This document shows, piece after piece, positions 54,111 to 61,045 of a stretch of DNA of 64,000 bases. A model generated the notes under the pieces. That model was not told the DNA's origin, made no database searches, and saw only the letters and a list, made by a program, of their open reading frames with translations. Location: NCBI GenBank assembly GCA_048500275.1, contig JASNYI010000001.1, positions 1,984,001 to 2,048,000 of the forward strand, given 5' to 3'. This DNA is from UBA5066 sp048500275. Its GTDB lineage: Bacteria; Acidobacteriota; Thermoanaerobaculia; UBA5066. Each line of letters starts with the position of its first letter. Within the stretch, counting starts at the first letter, position 1. The translations under genes were made by a program, and so were the position numbers.

Positions 54111-55199
54111 CTACGGCCAGATCGACCACACGAAGCTCACGCCAAAGACGACATCGAGAGCGTGCGCGAGAAGCCGGATGCTACGACTCCGTAGGTCATC
54201 ACAGTGGGTTGGGAGCGGTAGGCCCGCCTCGGAACTACGCCGCACCTCGAAGTAGTACCACTCGAGTTCGACGTAGTAGCGCGGGAAGGACACCACGAAG
54301 ACCCCGATCGAAGACAAGACTGCCGCGAGTAGGAAGAAGTTGAGAGAACCGATCGGGCGCTCCCACTTCCACGTGTAGGCGTTGGCCATCAACACTGCAG
54401 CGAGGAGTTTCGCTGCGATGTACGAGTGTGTGAACTCGGTTAGGCCGGCCCTGAACTCCGCGAACGTGATCGAACTACCGAGCTTTGTGCTGCGCAATGC
54501 CCTGCTAAGGTCGGCGCCAATTGCAAGGTACGGCCCCACAAACGCCAGGGCCGCGAGGCAGGTGGTTAGGAGGCAGAAGTTCAGGAGGGCGTAGTAGACC
54601 CCGACCGACCCCAAGGAACGACTGTGTTCCGCCCCGGTGAGTTGAATGTACCAGGCGGCGGCCGGGTAGATCGCCGGATCGAGGCATTCGGTCATGTATC
54701 GCACGGTAAGAACGGCGGAGGCGGCGAGGACGATGAACACGACGGCGCCCAGTCGTACGCTTCGGCGGCCGGAGAGAACGGTCGACCACGTGGGAGAACT
54801 CACGTAGAGCCGGTGCCACGTTTGCAAGACCAGAACAATGAATGCTGTGGCGAGACCGCAGTAGAGGGGACAAATAGCAATGTAGTTAATGAGATTCGGC
54901 AGGTCTTTAAGAAAGTAGACACGGGTGGGATCAGACCCGAAGTGGGTGCCCGATAGAAAGGTGAGCGACAGTGTACCGAGAAAGCAGAACACGAATGCCA
55001 CGAGGCTCCCGGCGGTGAACGCACGACGCGCTGACGCTGAGCTCGGCAGATCGCGAAGCGTCACTGGCACGGATGGAGTGACGCCGAGTAGGAGTGTCAC
55101 GAGCGTTGCCCGAAGACGTTCTGGAAGAGCGCGCCGGACGGCTCGGCTGAAGAGGTCCGCGAGATAGAGCTTGGGTTCTTCCGGGCCGATGTCAGTCAA
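54111..55199 (-). CDS. Polytopic membrane protein, unknown
   Basis: 362 residues with about six to seven hydrophobic segments (for example SLVAFVFCFLGTLSLTFL, LYCGLATAFIVLVL, LGAVVFIVLAASAVLTV and FLLAAVLSSIGVFVVSF). It starts at TTG 55199 and stops five bases before the attC, so it fills its cassette. No transporter or channel motif recognised. Codon use is less GC-biased than host genes. Confidence 0.7.
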   Translation of the reverse strand: MTDIGPEEPKLYLADLFSRAVRRALPERLRATLVTLLLGVTPSVPVTLRDLPSSASARRAFTAGSLVAFVFCFLGTLSLTFLSGTHFGSDPTRVYFLKDLPNLINYIAICPLYCGLATAFIVLVLQTWHRLYVSSPTWSTVLSGRRSVRLGAVVFIVLAASAVLTVRYMTECLDPAIYPAAAWYIQLTGAEHSRSLGSVGVYYALLNFCLLTTCLAALAFVGPYLAIGADLSRALRSTKLGSSITFAEFRAGLTEFTHSYIAAKLLAAVLMANAYTWKWERPIGSLNFFLLAAVLSSIGVFVVSFPRYYVELEWYYFEVRRSSEAGLPLPTHCDDLRSRSIRLLAHALDVVFGVSFVWSIWP

Positions 55200-55221
55200 T
55201 GGCTCTTACTCCACTGGTGCG

Positions 55222-55288
55222 ATCTAACCGTGGGCGTCAGCGGCGAGCGAGCGAAGCGAAGCGAAGTCCGCTGCACGCCGGGTTAGGC
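55222..55288 (-). repeat. attC site
   Basis: 67-bp class, boxes ATCTAAC and GTTAGGC. The loop is lengthened by repeated GCGAGCGAAGCGAA units. Confidence 0.9.
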
Positions 55289-55293
55289 AACCG

Positions 55294-56154
55294 CTACGGC
55301 GACGTGAGGGGATGGCGCGAAAGCCACGCTGAGAGGTGGCGGCTGGATCGGGCGTACCCGATGCCAGTGCTGATGTAGGCCTCGAGTGTATCGAGCGTGT
55401 TCAGTAGTAGCTCGTTCTGATTGACAGGCCTTCGCCCGGTTGGCGTGTCGACTTCAAGGGAGATCGAGCCCATACGTTCGCCCATGGCGCGCATCTGGTC
55501 ACGTGTGGCGCGCAGTTCTGTAGAGAGGTCGCCCTCGCGATTGCTGATGATGCCGAGCACGAGACCAGCTTCTGAAACGAGAGCCCCGCCGGAGTTGCCC
55601 TTGTTAACGGAGGCCTGAATGCAGAGGAAGTCGTTCGCGGGGCCGTAGCCGGAGATGTGGCCATAGTGTGTCAGCATCACCGGCGCGCGAAGGGGAAAGC
55701 CTGTGAACGACACTCTCGACCCGACGGGCGGAAGCGCGGACGCACCATGCAGAGCGAGTGGCGGGGGCGCAGCAGAAAGAGGGGCCTTGAGCCTGAGTAC
55801 AGCGAAGTCGTGCTGAATCGGAGAATAGTCGTCGGCCGTTGGCGTTGAGAGGGGCTCGACGGGGACGACACGGCCGTCGTGGAGCTGGATGGATAGCTCG
55901 CTGCGCCAGCGAAAGGCGAGTTGCTTCACGACGCCACCCTCGACCTTCAGGGTCCAGTCGTCGGCGGCTACGTGGAAACAGGTTGCGAGGTGGCGTCCAT
56001 CGAGAAAGAAGCCCGTGCCGACTGATTGACCGCCCTGGAGTATGCGGACGCAGGCTTGCCGCGACCGTGCGGTAACGGAGTCAGGCTCTGTCGGGTGAGG
56101 CATGCCGGCAGTGTGAACGGCGGCGGTGGCGAGGGCAAGCAGCGTAAGGAACAC
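55294..56154 (-). CDS. Exported trypsin-like serine protease
   Basis: 286 residues from GTG 56154 behind GGGAGG, with a short signal peptide (FLTLLALATAAVHTAG). The catalytic triad is clear: His61 in ATCFHVAADD, Asp116 in QHDFAVLRL and Ser188 in NKGNSGGAL, the S1C/DegP-like arrangement. After residue 215 a helical tail of about 70 residues has no PDZ signature. Likely periplasmic. Single-gene cassette; a second, distinct trypsin-like cassette lies one cassette further right. Confidence 0.85.
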   Translation of the reverse strand: MFLTLLALATAAVHTAGMPHPTEPDSVTARSRQACVRILQGGQSVGTGFFLDGRHLATCFHVAADDWTLKVEGGVVKQLAFRWRSELSIQLHDGRVVPVEPLSTPTADDYSPIQHDFAVLRLKAPLSAAPPPLALHGASALPPVGSRVSFTGFPLRAPVMLTHYGHISGYGPANDFLCIQASVNKGNSGGALVSEAGLVLGIISNREGDLSTELRATRDQMRAMGERMGSISLEVDTPTGRRPVNQNELLLNTLDTLEAYISTGIGYARSSRHLSAWLSRHPLTSP

Positions 56155-56172
56155 GGGAGCCTCCCTAAGGTT

Positions 56173-56239
56173 GCCTAACCGTGGGCGTCAGCGGCGAGCG
56201 AGCGCAGCGAAGCGAAGTCCGCTGCACGCCGGGTTAGAC
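56173..56239 (-). repeat. attC site
   Basis: 67-bp class, boxes GCCTAAC and GTTAGAC. Part of the duplicated cassette. Confidence 0.9.
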
Positions 56240-56243
56240 CACC

Positions 56244-56489
56244 CTACGCGAACGTTGCGACGGCGACCGGGCGGACAACCGAGACGGCCTTCCGGAGTGC
56301 CCGGATGCGCTCGATCTCGTGAAGGGTGTCGGCCGTGAGGTAGGACTCGCCGCAGGAAGGGCACGAATGGACGGGAATGCCCTCGATGACGAGGAGAGCC
56401 GCACCCTTGCCATAGCTACGTGTGACGAGCTTCGTCTGCAGGCCCGGATGGCCGCAGAAGTCGCATGCGGGAGCCTTAGCCTTCGACAT
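56244..56489 (-). CDS. YgiT-type zinc-finger antitoxin (MqsA N-domain-like)
   Basis: 81 residues from ATG 56489; a longer frame to 56579 is a shadow of the toxin gene. Two CxxC pairs (CDFCGHPG and HSCPSCGES) form the YgiT/MqsA N-terminal zinc finger, followed by an amphipathic helix (LHEIERIRALRKAV). The helix-turn-helix domain of full MqsA is absent. It overlaps the end of the toxin gene by 14 bases. Neutralises the toxin by direct binding in known pairs. Identical copy at 59883-60128. Confidence 0.85.
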   Translation of the reverse strand: MSKAKAPACDFCGHPGLQTKLVTRSYGKGAALLVIEGIPVHSCPSCGESYLTADTLHEIERIRALRKAVSVVRPVAVATFA

Positions 56490-56760
56490 AGACCGTGATG
56501 ATGATAGCGCGGCCGGTCGGGCCGAGCTTGGCCACTGTGCAGCATGTGGCACCGGCGAGGTCCTGCCCGCGAACGACAACCTTCAACTCGCGCGATGTGC
56601 GGTCGCGTTGGCGTTCAACGATGCGGCCGGTGAGGACGATGCTCTCAAGGTCAAGGACAGACAGCCCGTCGTCTTCAAGCTCGTCGGCAGCGTGGAGAGA
56701 CACCACGTACTGCCGGGATCGGATGAGCTGCCGCAGGAGCGCGATGCTGAGCGGTGGCAC
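56476..56760 (-). CDS. DUF4258-family RelE/MqsR-fold toxin
   Basis: 94 residues from GTG 56760. DUF4258 features: SRQYVVSLHAADELEDDGL (conserved H-A-x-E region), the ESIVLTGRIVERQRDR middle, and the strand-rich C-terminus LKVVVRGQDL and AIIITVYVEG. Members are RelE-fold RNases paired with YgiT-type antitoxins. Toxin gene precedes antitoxin and overlaps it. As integron cassettes, such pairs typically stabilise the array against loss. Identical copy at 60115-60399. Confidence 0.85.
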   Translation of the reverse strand: MPPLSIALLRQLIRSRQYVVSLHAADELEDDGLSVLDLESIVLTGRIVERQRDRTSRELKVVVRGQDLAGATCCTVAKLGPTGRAIIITVYVEG

Positions 56761-56795
56761 GACCCGTAGATGTTACGCGCATGCTGTCCGGGGTG

Positions 56796-56852
56796 GTCTA
56801 ACCGTGGCTTCAGCGGCGAGCGAAGCGAAGTCCGCTGCAAGCCGGGTTAGGT
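56796..56852 (-). repeat. attC site
   Basis: 57-bp class, GTCTAAC and GTTAGGT boxes. Inner arms TTCAGCGG and CCGCTGCAAGCC carry a compensatory change relative to most sites, as does 59308-59364. Confidence 0.9.
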
Positions 56853-56854
56853 GG

Positions 56855-57721
56855 CTAAGGCAAGGTGGGTTGGGTTAGAAGTTCGAGGACTGCCTGGATC
56901 GGAACGACGGCCGATAGCTTGCCGCCGGTCTCGTCGCCCAGCGTGCCGTGGACGAGGCCGTAGCACCGGGTGCCCTCTCCGGTCACAACGGCGCCACCGA
57001 GATTCCTAATGGATACGTCGTATACGGGCGCACCGCTGTAGCCGCCGACGGAGGGATCCTGCAAGAAGAAGAAGGGCGTGTCGATAGCCTTGTCAAACCG
57101 GCGATGACTGAAGAGACCGCTGGCCGCAAACGTCTGGAGCGTGAGAGGCGAGAAGCGTGCGCCGACGCCGAGGCCCTTCGGAAAGCCTATGACGGTGAGC
57201 TGTGCCTCGCGGGAAGGAGCCTCAGTCGAGGTCGAAAGCAGGACATCGGGGGCGAATCGCCCCTTCAGTAGACCATCGACCAAGGACTGCGTGGGACGAA
57301 GCTGCATGACGGCAGCGTCGGCAGAGGGGTGTATGAGCCAGGTGGGGCGCGGCGTTCCGGCCAGTTCAGTTAACGAGAGACTAGCGGGTTGATCAGTTGG
57401 ACCCGCGAGCGTGACTGTGGTTGTGGGCCCCATGGCCTCGGCGACGTGTGAAGCAGTGACGAGGATGAGACGGTCACGTGAGACGACGAGGAACCCGGTG
57501 CCGCTGACAGGTACGGCATGCCGAACGGGAGCTGCGTCGGACGGACCCTTGAGCCAGATCTCCTTCTGAACGCCGTCGGCGTTCATGAACTGCGGCACGG
57601 CGTTCTGCAAGAGAACGACCGTACGCGAGAGGTCAGTTATGCCGAAGAACTGTGGGGCTGCTGGCAAAGGGGGTGGCTGCGTCATGAGTAGTGCGACTCC
57701 GAGTGCTGCGGCGGGATTCAC
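56855..57721 (-). CDS. Exported trypsin-like serine protease, second type
   Basis: 288 residues from GTG 57721 (GAGGTC upstream); the frame remains open into the attC to a GTG at 57814, but those residues translate the attC. Hydrophobic N-terminus NPAAALGVALLMTQ. The triad fits His92 in VTASHVAEAM, Asp135 in SADAAVMQL and Ser229 in GGYSGAPV. Little similarity to the other cassette protease beyond the fold. Likely periplasmic or lipid-anchored; substrate unknown. Confidence 0.8.
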   Translation of the reverse strand: MNPAAALGVALLMTQPPPLPAAPQFFGITDLSRTVVLLQNAVPQFMNADGVQKEIWLKGPSDAAPVRHAVPVSGTGFLVVSRDRLILVTASHVAEAMGPTTTVTLAGPTDQPASLSLTELAGTPRPTWLIHPSADAAVMQLRPTQSLVDGLLKGRFAPDVLLSTSTEAPSREAQLTVIGFPKGLGVGARFSPLTLQTFAASGLFSHRRFDKAIDTPFFFLQDPSVGGYSGAPVYDVSIRNLGGAVVTGEGTRCYGLVHGTLGDETGGKLSAVVPIQAVLELLTQPTLP

Positions 57722-57759
57722 GTGTCGGACCTCAATGCGGCGGAGGCGGTGGAGAAGAC

Positions 57760-57826
57760 ACCTAACCGTGGGCGTCAGCGGCGAGCAAGCGAAGCGCAGC
57801 GAAGTCCGCTGCACGCCGGGTTAGAC
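57760..57826 (-). repeat. attC site
   Basis: 67-bp class, boxes ACCTAAC and GTTAGAC. The stop (TAA) of the 205-residue gene is formed by its box. Confidence 0.9.
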
Positions 57827-58438
57827 GCCGCCGCCGAGCTTCTGATCAAGAACGCCAACGTACCAGTCCGCGAGAGCCTCCGGCGATACGGCCCCCTCAC
57901 GGTCGCCGGAGCGGCAGAAGGCGCCCGCGGTGCCTTGATATGGAGGGTCCTCTGGAAAGAACGGCCCTGCGATTGCGAGTTGCCAGTCAGAGCCAGCCCA
58001 GTGGCCAGGCGGCATCTGATACCGCAGGACCTCGAACTCGGCACTCCGGCCCCCAAGGGGGCGGGTAAAGGTGGCTACAGGCTGAATAGAGGCGGGGACA
58101 GCCTTGAGTTCGTTCGGGTGTAACGCCCAGTAGGCGAATGCGCTCTCGGCTTCGGATGAGCGCTTCAGATACGCAGGGGGAAAGAGGTCGAGACGGTTGT
58201 AGTGCGAGAGCAGTGCATGAAGCATGACACGCAGCTCGGGGCGGGCCGCGAGAGAGGCAATGGCCTCGGCCTGGATGGGCGTGCCAGCATCGAGCTGCGT
58301 CGCGACTGGATCGAGCACCGACAGGAGGGCCTCGTCGCGAGTGGCCGCTCCGCGGGCGACAGACGTGTACCGCCACCAGACGAAGGTACCGAGCAGAACT
58401 ACGACGGCAGCGGCGACGAGCGTGATTCGAAGGGCCAT
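57821..58438 (-). CDS. Membrane-anchored hypothetical protein
   Basis: 205 residues: one N-terminal hydrophobic segment (ITLVAAAVVVLLGTFVWW), then a soluble domain with helices (ATRDEALLSVLDPVATQL...) and a C-terminal EALADWYVGVLDQKL. The stop is supplied by the attC box. No family recognised. Confidence 0.65.
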   Translation of the reverse strand: MALRITLVAAAVVVLLGTFVWWRYTSVARGAATRDEALLSVLDPVATQLDAGTPIQAEAIASLAARPELRVMLHALLSHYNRLDLFPPAYLKRSSEAESAFAYWALHPNELKAVPASIQPVATFTRPLGGRSAEFEVLRYQMPPGHWAGSDWQLAIAGPFFPEDPPYQGTAGAFCRSGDREGAVSPEALADWYVGVLDQKLGGGV

Positions 58439-58454
58439 GTGCGTCCTTGCGTGC

Positions 58455-58521
58455 GTCTAACCGTGGGCGTCAGTGGCGAGCACAGCGAAGCTGTGCGAGT
58501 CCACTGCACGCCGGGTTAGGC
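58455..58521 (-). repeat. attC site
   Basis: 67-bp class, boxes GTCTAAC and GTTAGGC. The loop contains its own palindrome CACAGCGAAGCTGTG, and arms read CAGTGGCGAG/CCACTGCACGCC, a paired compensatory change. Confidence 0.9.
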
Positions 58522-58525
58522 GCCG

Positions 58526-59293
58526 CTACCCGCCGAGGCTGCCGTCGAACGTGTGACCCAGGAAAGTCTCAAGCAGGGCCGTGGAGTCAAGGCGAAGTAG
58601 CCGAAAGCGACACCAGAGGAGGACGAGTACAGCGCGCATTGAAGAATGATGATCATCGGCGCTGGTGTTGTACGGCCCTTCTGGCGGTAGCCAACGCTCA
58701 AGCAGCCGCCTTACGTCTTCCCAACGCGGAGAACGCACATTGTCGATGAATGCAGGGATGCTCGCGAGGAGCGCCACTTCCAGAGGGAGGCGACGCCGAC
58801 ACAAGAGAGGATGATGAGTCGCCAGACTGTGCTGATCTGCGCGGTCCCGGAAGGTGGCGTAGAAGCCCCAAACACACAAAAGCGCGGTTCGCGCGTCCCC
58901 GCCATCATGCGCCTCGACAAGACCGTCTGGAAGTCCGGAGAAGGCGAATGGGCGCGGAGGGAATAGAGACGGGGACAGGACGCAGCCCAGGTCGTATGCG
59001 AGGGCCAGCTCGAGCCGGTCGAGGGCCGGCAGATCAGGAGTACCCAGATGGAGGTCCGACGCACGAGTGATCCAGGCCGCCTGCGTGAACAATGCACGCT
59101 CGAAGAGATCGGCTTCACCCGCTGCATGGATTACCGTGAGGTTGTAGAACGCGCCGAGCGCGGTCGCGCCGATTAGGCTCTGCGTGTTAGCCGGGTCGGG
59201 TTGACGGCGTGAATCGGCCTGGGCCTCAAGAAAGGCGCGGTTCCTAGCGAACGTGGCGCGAAAGCGGGGGGCGAGAGATGAGGCTGAGGACAT
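58526..59293 (-). CDS. Hypothetical soluble protein
   Basis: 255 residues, predominantly helical, no signal or membrane segment. Cysteine and histidine residues are scattered (for example HSLATHHPLLCRRR, SADDHHSS) without a clear metal motif. Ends four bases from the attC, so it fills its cassette. Function unknown. Confidence 0.6.
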   Translation of the reverse strand: MSSASSLAPRFRATFARNRAFLEAQADSRRQPDPANTQSLIGATALGAFYNLTVIHAAGEADLFERALFTQAAWITRASDLHLGTPDLPALDRLELALAYDLGCVLSPSLFPPRPFAFSGLPDGLVEAHDGGDARTALLCVWGFYATFRDRADQHSLATHHPLLCRRRLPLEVALLASIPAFIDNVRSPRWEDVRRLLERWLPPEGPYNTSADDHHSSMRAVLVLLWCRFRLLRLDSTALLETFLGHTFDGSLGG

Positions 59294-59307
59294 GTGTTAC
59301 GAGCGGC

Positions 59308-59364
59308 GTCTAACCGTGGCTTCAGCGGCGAGCGAAGCGAAGTCCGCTGCAAGCCGGGTTAGAC
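59308..59364 (-). repeat. attC site
   Basis: 57-bp class, GTCTAAC and GTTAGAC boxes, with the TTCAGCGG/CCGCTGCAAGCC variant arms. Confidence 0.9.
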
Positions 59365-59376
59365 AACCGCTGCTGA

Positions 59377-59760
59377 CTACTTCGCCGCAGACTGCAAGCT
59401 GCCCTTCTTAGCGTGGGTGAGGGCCCCCTTCGCGAGAATCTTGACGTCGTACGTGCCGCCGGCGCATCCAGCGGCTGCCTTTACCGTGATCTCGACTTTG
59501 CGAGCGCCGTCGGTCGTGGTGGCGGTCGCGTCCTGACCAGCTACGAGAGCAATCTTGGGAGCGGCCAGGATCTCGTCGGAGTCGGGAAGCCCCACCTCGA
59601 CCGTGGCGACACAGGACGTCGGACTGTCGGGGTGCGGCCCGATCGACGCCACTACCTTCGGCTCGGGAACAGCCGGTCCGTCAGCGGAGACGGCAAAAGG
59701 TACGAGGAGAGCCAGAAGGGCGAGCGCCAGGAGCCGCCCTGCGAAAGCCGCGTGCTTCAT
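59377..59760 (-). CDS. Small exported protein, unknown
   Basis: 127 residues with a signal peptide (RLLALALLALLVPFAVSADG). The mature part of about 100 residues is beta-rich (KVEITVKAAAGCAGGTYDVK) with two cysteines that could pair. Smallest cassette of the array (about 450 bases). No family recognised. Confidence 0.65.
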   Translation of the reverse strand: MKHAAFAGRLLALALLALLVPFAVSADGPAVPEPKVVASIGPHPDSPTSCVATVEVGLPDSDEILAAPKIALVAGQDATATTTDGARKVEITVKAAAGCAGGTYDVKILAKGALTHAKKGSLQSAAK

Positions 59761-59811
59761 GAGATGCCTCCAAGCACAGTATGAGTTGGCGACGCCCGAT
59801 GGTCCACGGTT

Positions 59812-59878
59812 GTCTAACCGTGGGCGTCAGCGGCGAGCGAGCGCAGCGAAGCGAAGTCCGCTGCACGCCGGGTTAGAC
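59812..59878 (-). repeat. attC site
   Basis: 67-bp class, boxes GTCTAAC and GTTAGAC; belongs to the duplicated cassette. Confidence 0.9.
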
Positions 59879-59882
59879 CACC

Positions 59883-60128
59883 CTACGCGAACGTTGCGAC
59901 GGCGACCGGGCGGACAACCGAGACGGCCTTCCGGAGTGCCCGGATGCGCTCGATCTCGTGAAGGGTGTCGGCCGTGAGGTAGGACTCGCCGCAGGAAGGG
60001 CACGAATGGACGGGAATGCCCTCGATGACGAGGAGAGCCGCACCCTTGCCATAGCTACGTGTGACGAGCTTCGTCTGCAGGCCCGGATGGCCGCAGAAGT
60101 CGCATGCGGGAGCCTTAGCCTTCGACAT
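59883..60128 (-). CDS. YgiT-type zinc-finger antitoxin, second copy
   Basis: Identical at protein level to the copy at 56244-56489 (81 residues, two CxxC pairs). Overlaps its toxin gene by 14 bases. Because both copies are identical, each antitoxin should neutralise either toxin. Confidence 0.85.
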   Translation of the reverse strand: MSKAKAPACDFCGHPGLQTKLVTRSYGKGAALLVIEGIPVHSCPSCGESYLTADTLHEIERIRALRKAVSVVRPVAVATFA

Positions 60129-60399
60129 AGACCGTGATGATGATAGCGCGGCCGGTCGGGCCGAGCTTGGCCACTGTGCAGCATGTGGCACCGGCGAGGT
60201 CCTGCCCGCGAACGACAACCTTCAACTCGCGCGATGTGCGGTCGCGTTGGCGTTCAACGATGCGGCCGGTGAGGACGATGCTCTCAAGGTCAAGGACAGA
60301 CAGCCCGTCGTCTTCAAGCTCGTCGGCAGCGTGGAGAGACACCACGTACTGCCGGGATCGGATGAGCTGCCGCAGGAGCGCGATGCTGAGCGGTGGCAC
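60115..60399 (-). CDS. DUF4258-family toxin, second copy
   Basis: Identical at protein level to the toxin at 56476-56760 (94 residues). First gene of the array behind the attI-like site, so it may be read from any array-leading promoter as well as its own. Confidence 0.85.
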   Translation of the reverse strand: MPPLSIALLRQLIRSRQYVVSLHAADELEDDGLSVLDLESIVLTGRIVERQRDRTSRELKVVVRGQDLAGATCCTVAKLGPTGRAIIITVYVEG

Positions 60400-60434
60400 G
60401 ACCCGTAGATGTTACGCGCATGCTGTCCGGGGTG

Positions 60435-60453
60435 GTCTAACCGATTATTAGAC
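60435..60453 (-). other. attI-like simple recombination site
   Basis: Minus strand GTCTAAT-AATCG-GTTAGAC: an L-type inverted box, a five-base spacer and a perfect GTTRRRY box, the arrangement of an integron attI core (compare the L and R boxes of attI1). It terminates the array at its 5' end. A truncated attC is the alternative reading. Confidence 0.55.
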
Positions 60454-60515
60454 GGCTGCCACCCGCCATCCTGGCACGGAATCGCCGCCTAAACACGTCG
60501 CGAGTCGGACGGCGA

Positions 60516-60538
60516 TAGACGGCTCCGAGAGCCGTCTA
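60516..60538. repeat. Perfect inverted repeat near the array end
   Basis: Ten-base arms TAGACGGCTC and GAGCCGTCTA around a CGA loop. The arm sequence TTAGACGGCT also occurs directly at 60448-60457. There is no T-tract, so it is not a typical terminator; integrase-binding accessory repeats or an attC remnant are possible. Confidence 0.45.
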
Positions 60539-60685
60539 ATCCGCCGGGCCCACAAGGATTCCCGGCCGCCCACTGCGGAAGGCGCCGTGTAAGACGCTGC
60601 CGCCGGGGGCAGGATGGGCGGCTCTGTTGCGAGGGAGTTGCTTCTGGCCCGATTCCGTCGGCGTTCGGGCTGCGAGACCGCCGGG

Positions 60686-61042
60686 TCAACGCCCCTCTTC
60701 GTCGCACGGGGCCGGATAGGCCGCTCGAAGGTCGGCCTCGATCGCGAGGCGTTTCTCCTCGGCCGCTGCCGGCAGGATGCAGATGCAATTGCAGCCCCGG
60801 GCCTCGAGGCAGCTCCACCTGGGGCGCCTCGAGGTCTCCTTCCCGAGCTCGGCCGTCTGGCCGATGGAGAGGGGGGCGTAGCGGGCGCCCTCGCCGAGGT
60901 TCGGCTCGAACCGCGCGTAGACGTAGACGGCCTCGACGTCCCGGAACCGGGCCGGGGTGAGGTAGACCTCGAAGTCGTACGAGGTCCCGCTCCGGCCCCG
61001 GAGGCTCGTGCGGGCGACGGCGGTTCTCGACGCGTTCCCCAT
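60686..61042 (-). CDS. Small hypothetical protein (118 residues)
   Basis: Starts at ATG 61042, three bases after the stop of the gene upstream, so probably co-transcribed. The N-terminal half is beta-rich (SGTSYDFEVYLTPARFRDVEAVYVYA reads as strands) and the C-terminal part contains CLEARGCNCIC, a cysteine cluster. No family recognised. Host-like high GC content. Confidence 0.6.
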   Translation of the reverse strand: MGNASRTAVARTSLRGRSGTSYDFEVYLTPARFRDVEAVYVYARFEPNLGEGARYAPLSIGQTAELGKETSRRPRWSCLEARGCNCICILPAAAEEKRLAIEADLRAAYPAPCDEEGR

Positions 61043-61045
61043 CGC

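Larger units (their letters stand above)
56169..56804 (-). repeat. Direct repeat copy 1 (duplicated toxin-antitoxin cassette)
   Basis: About 635 bases, including the whole attC, both genes and the first bases of the next attC. By eye identical to 59808-60443 except one base in the outer attC box (GCCTAAC versus GTCTAAC). Exact offset 3639 bases. Confidence 0.9.
59808..60443 (-). repeat. Direct repeat copy 2 (duplicated toxin-antitoxin cassette)
   Basis: Second copy of the 635-base unit at 56169-56804. It is the first cassette next to the attI-like site, the place where new cassettes insert. Confidence 0.9.
44233..60453 (-). mobile_element. Integron gene-cassette array (CALIN-like)
   Basis: About 16 kb in which genes, all on the minus strand, alternate with attC sites. 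Twelve sites are intact by eye, and two or three further ones are decayed at the left. Cassette size runs from about 0.45 to 3.2 kb. The array starts at an attI-like simple site at 60435-60453 and reads leftwards. No tyrosine recombinase of the IntI type is visible on either strand of the window. Intergenic spaces are small and many stop codons lie within or beside the attC, as in known integron cassettes. Confidence 0.9.

Noticed and set aside
46307..59878. Regularly repeated palindromic elements as a CRISPR array
   Set aside because: Spacing is 0.45-3.2 kb with genes between, and the elements carry integron attC boxes; no cas genes are visible.
56169..60443. The 635-base duplication as an insertion sequence pair
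   Set aside because: No transposase, no terminal inverted repeats or target duplications; the boundaries coincide with attC sites.
60516..60538. Perfect hairpin as a rho-independent terminator
   Set aside because: No T-run follows on either strand.
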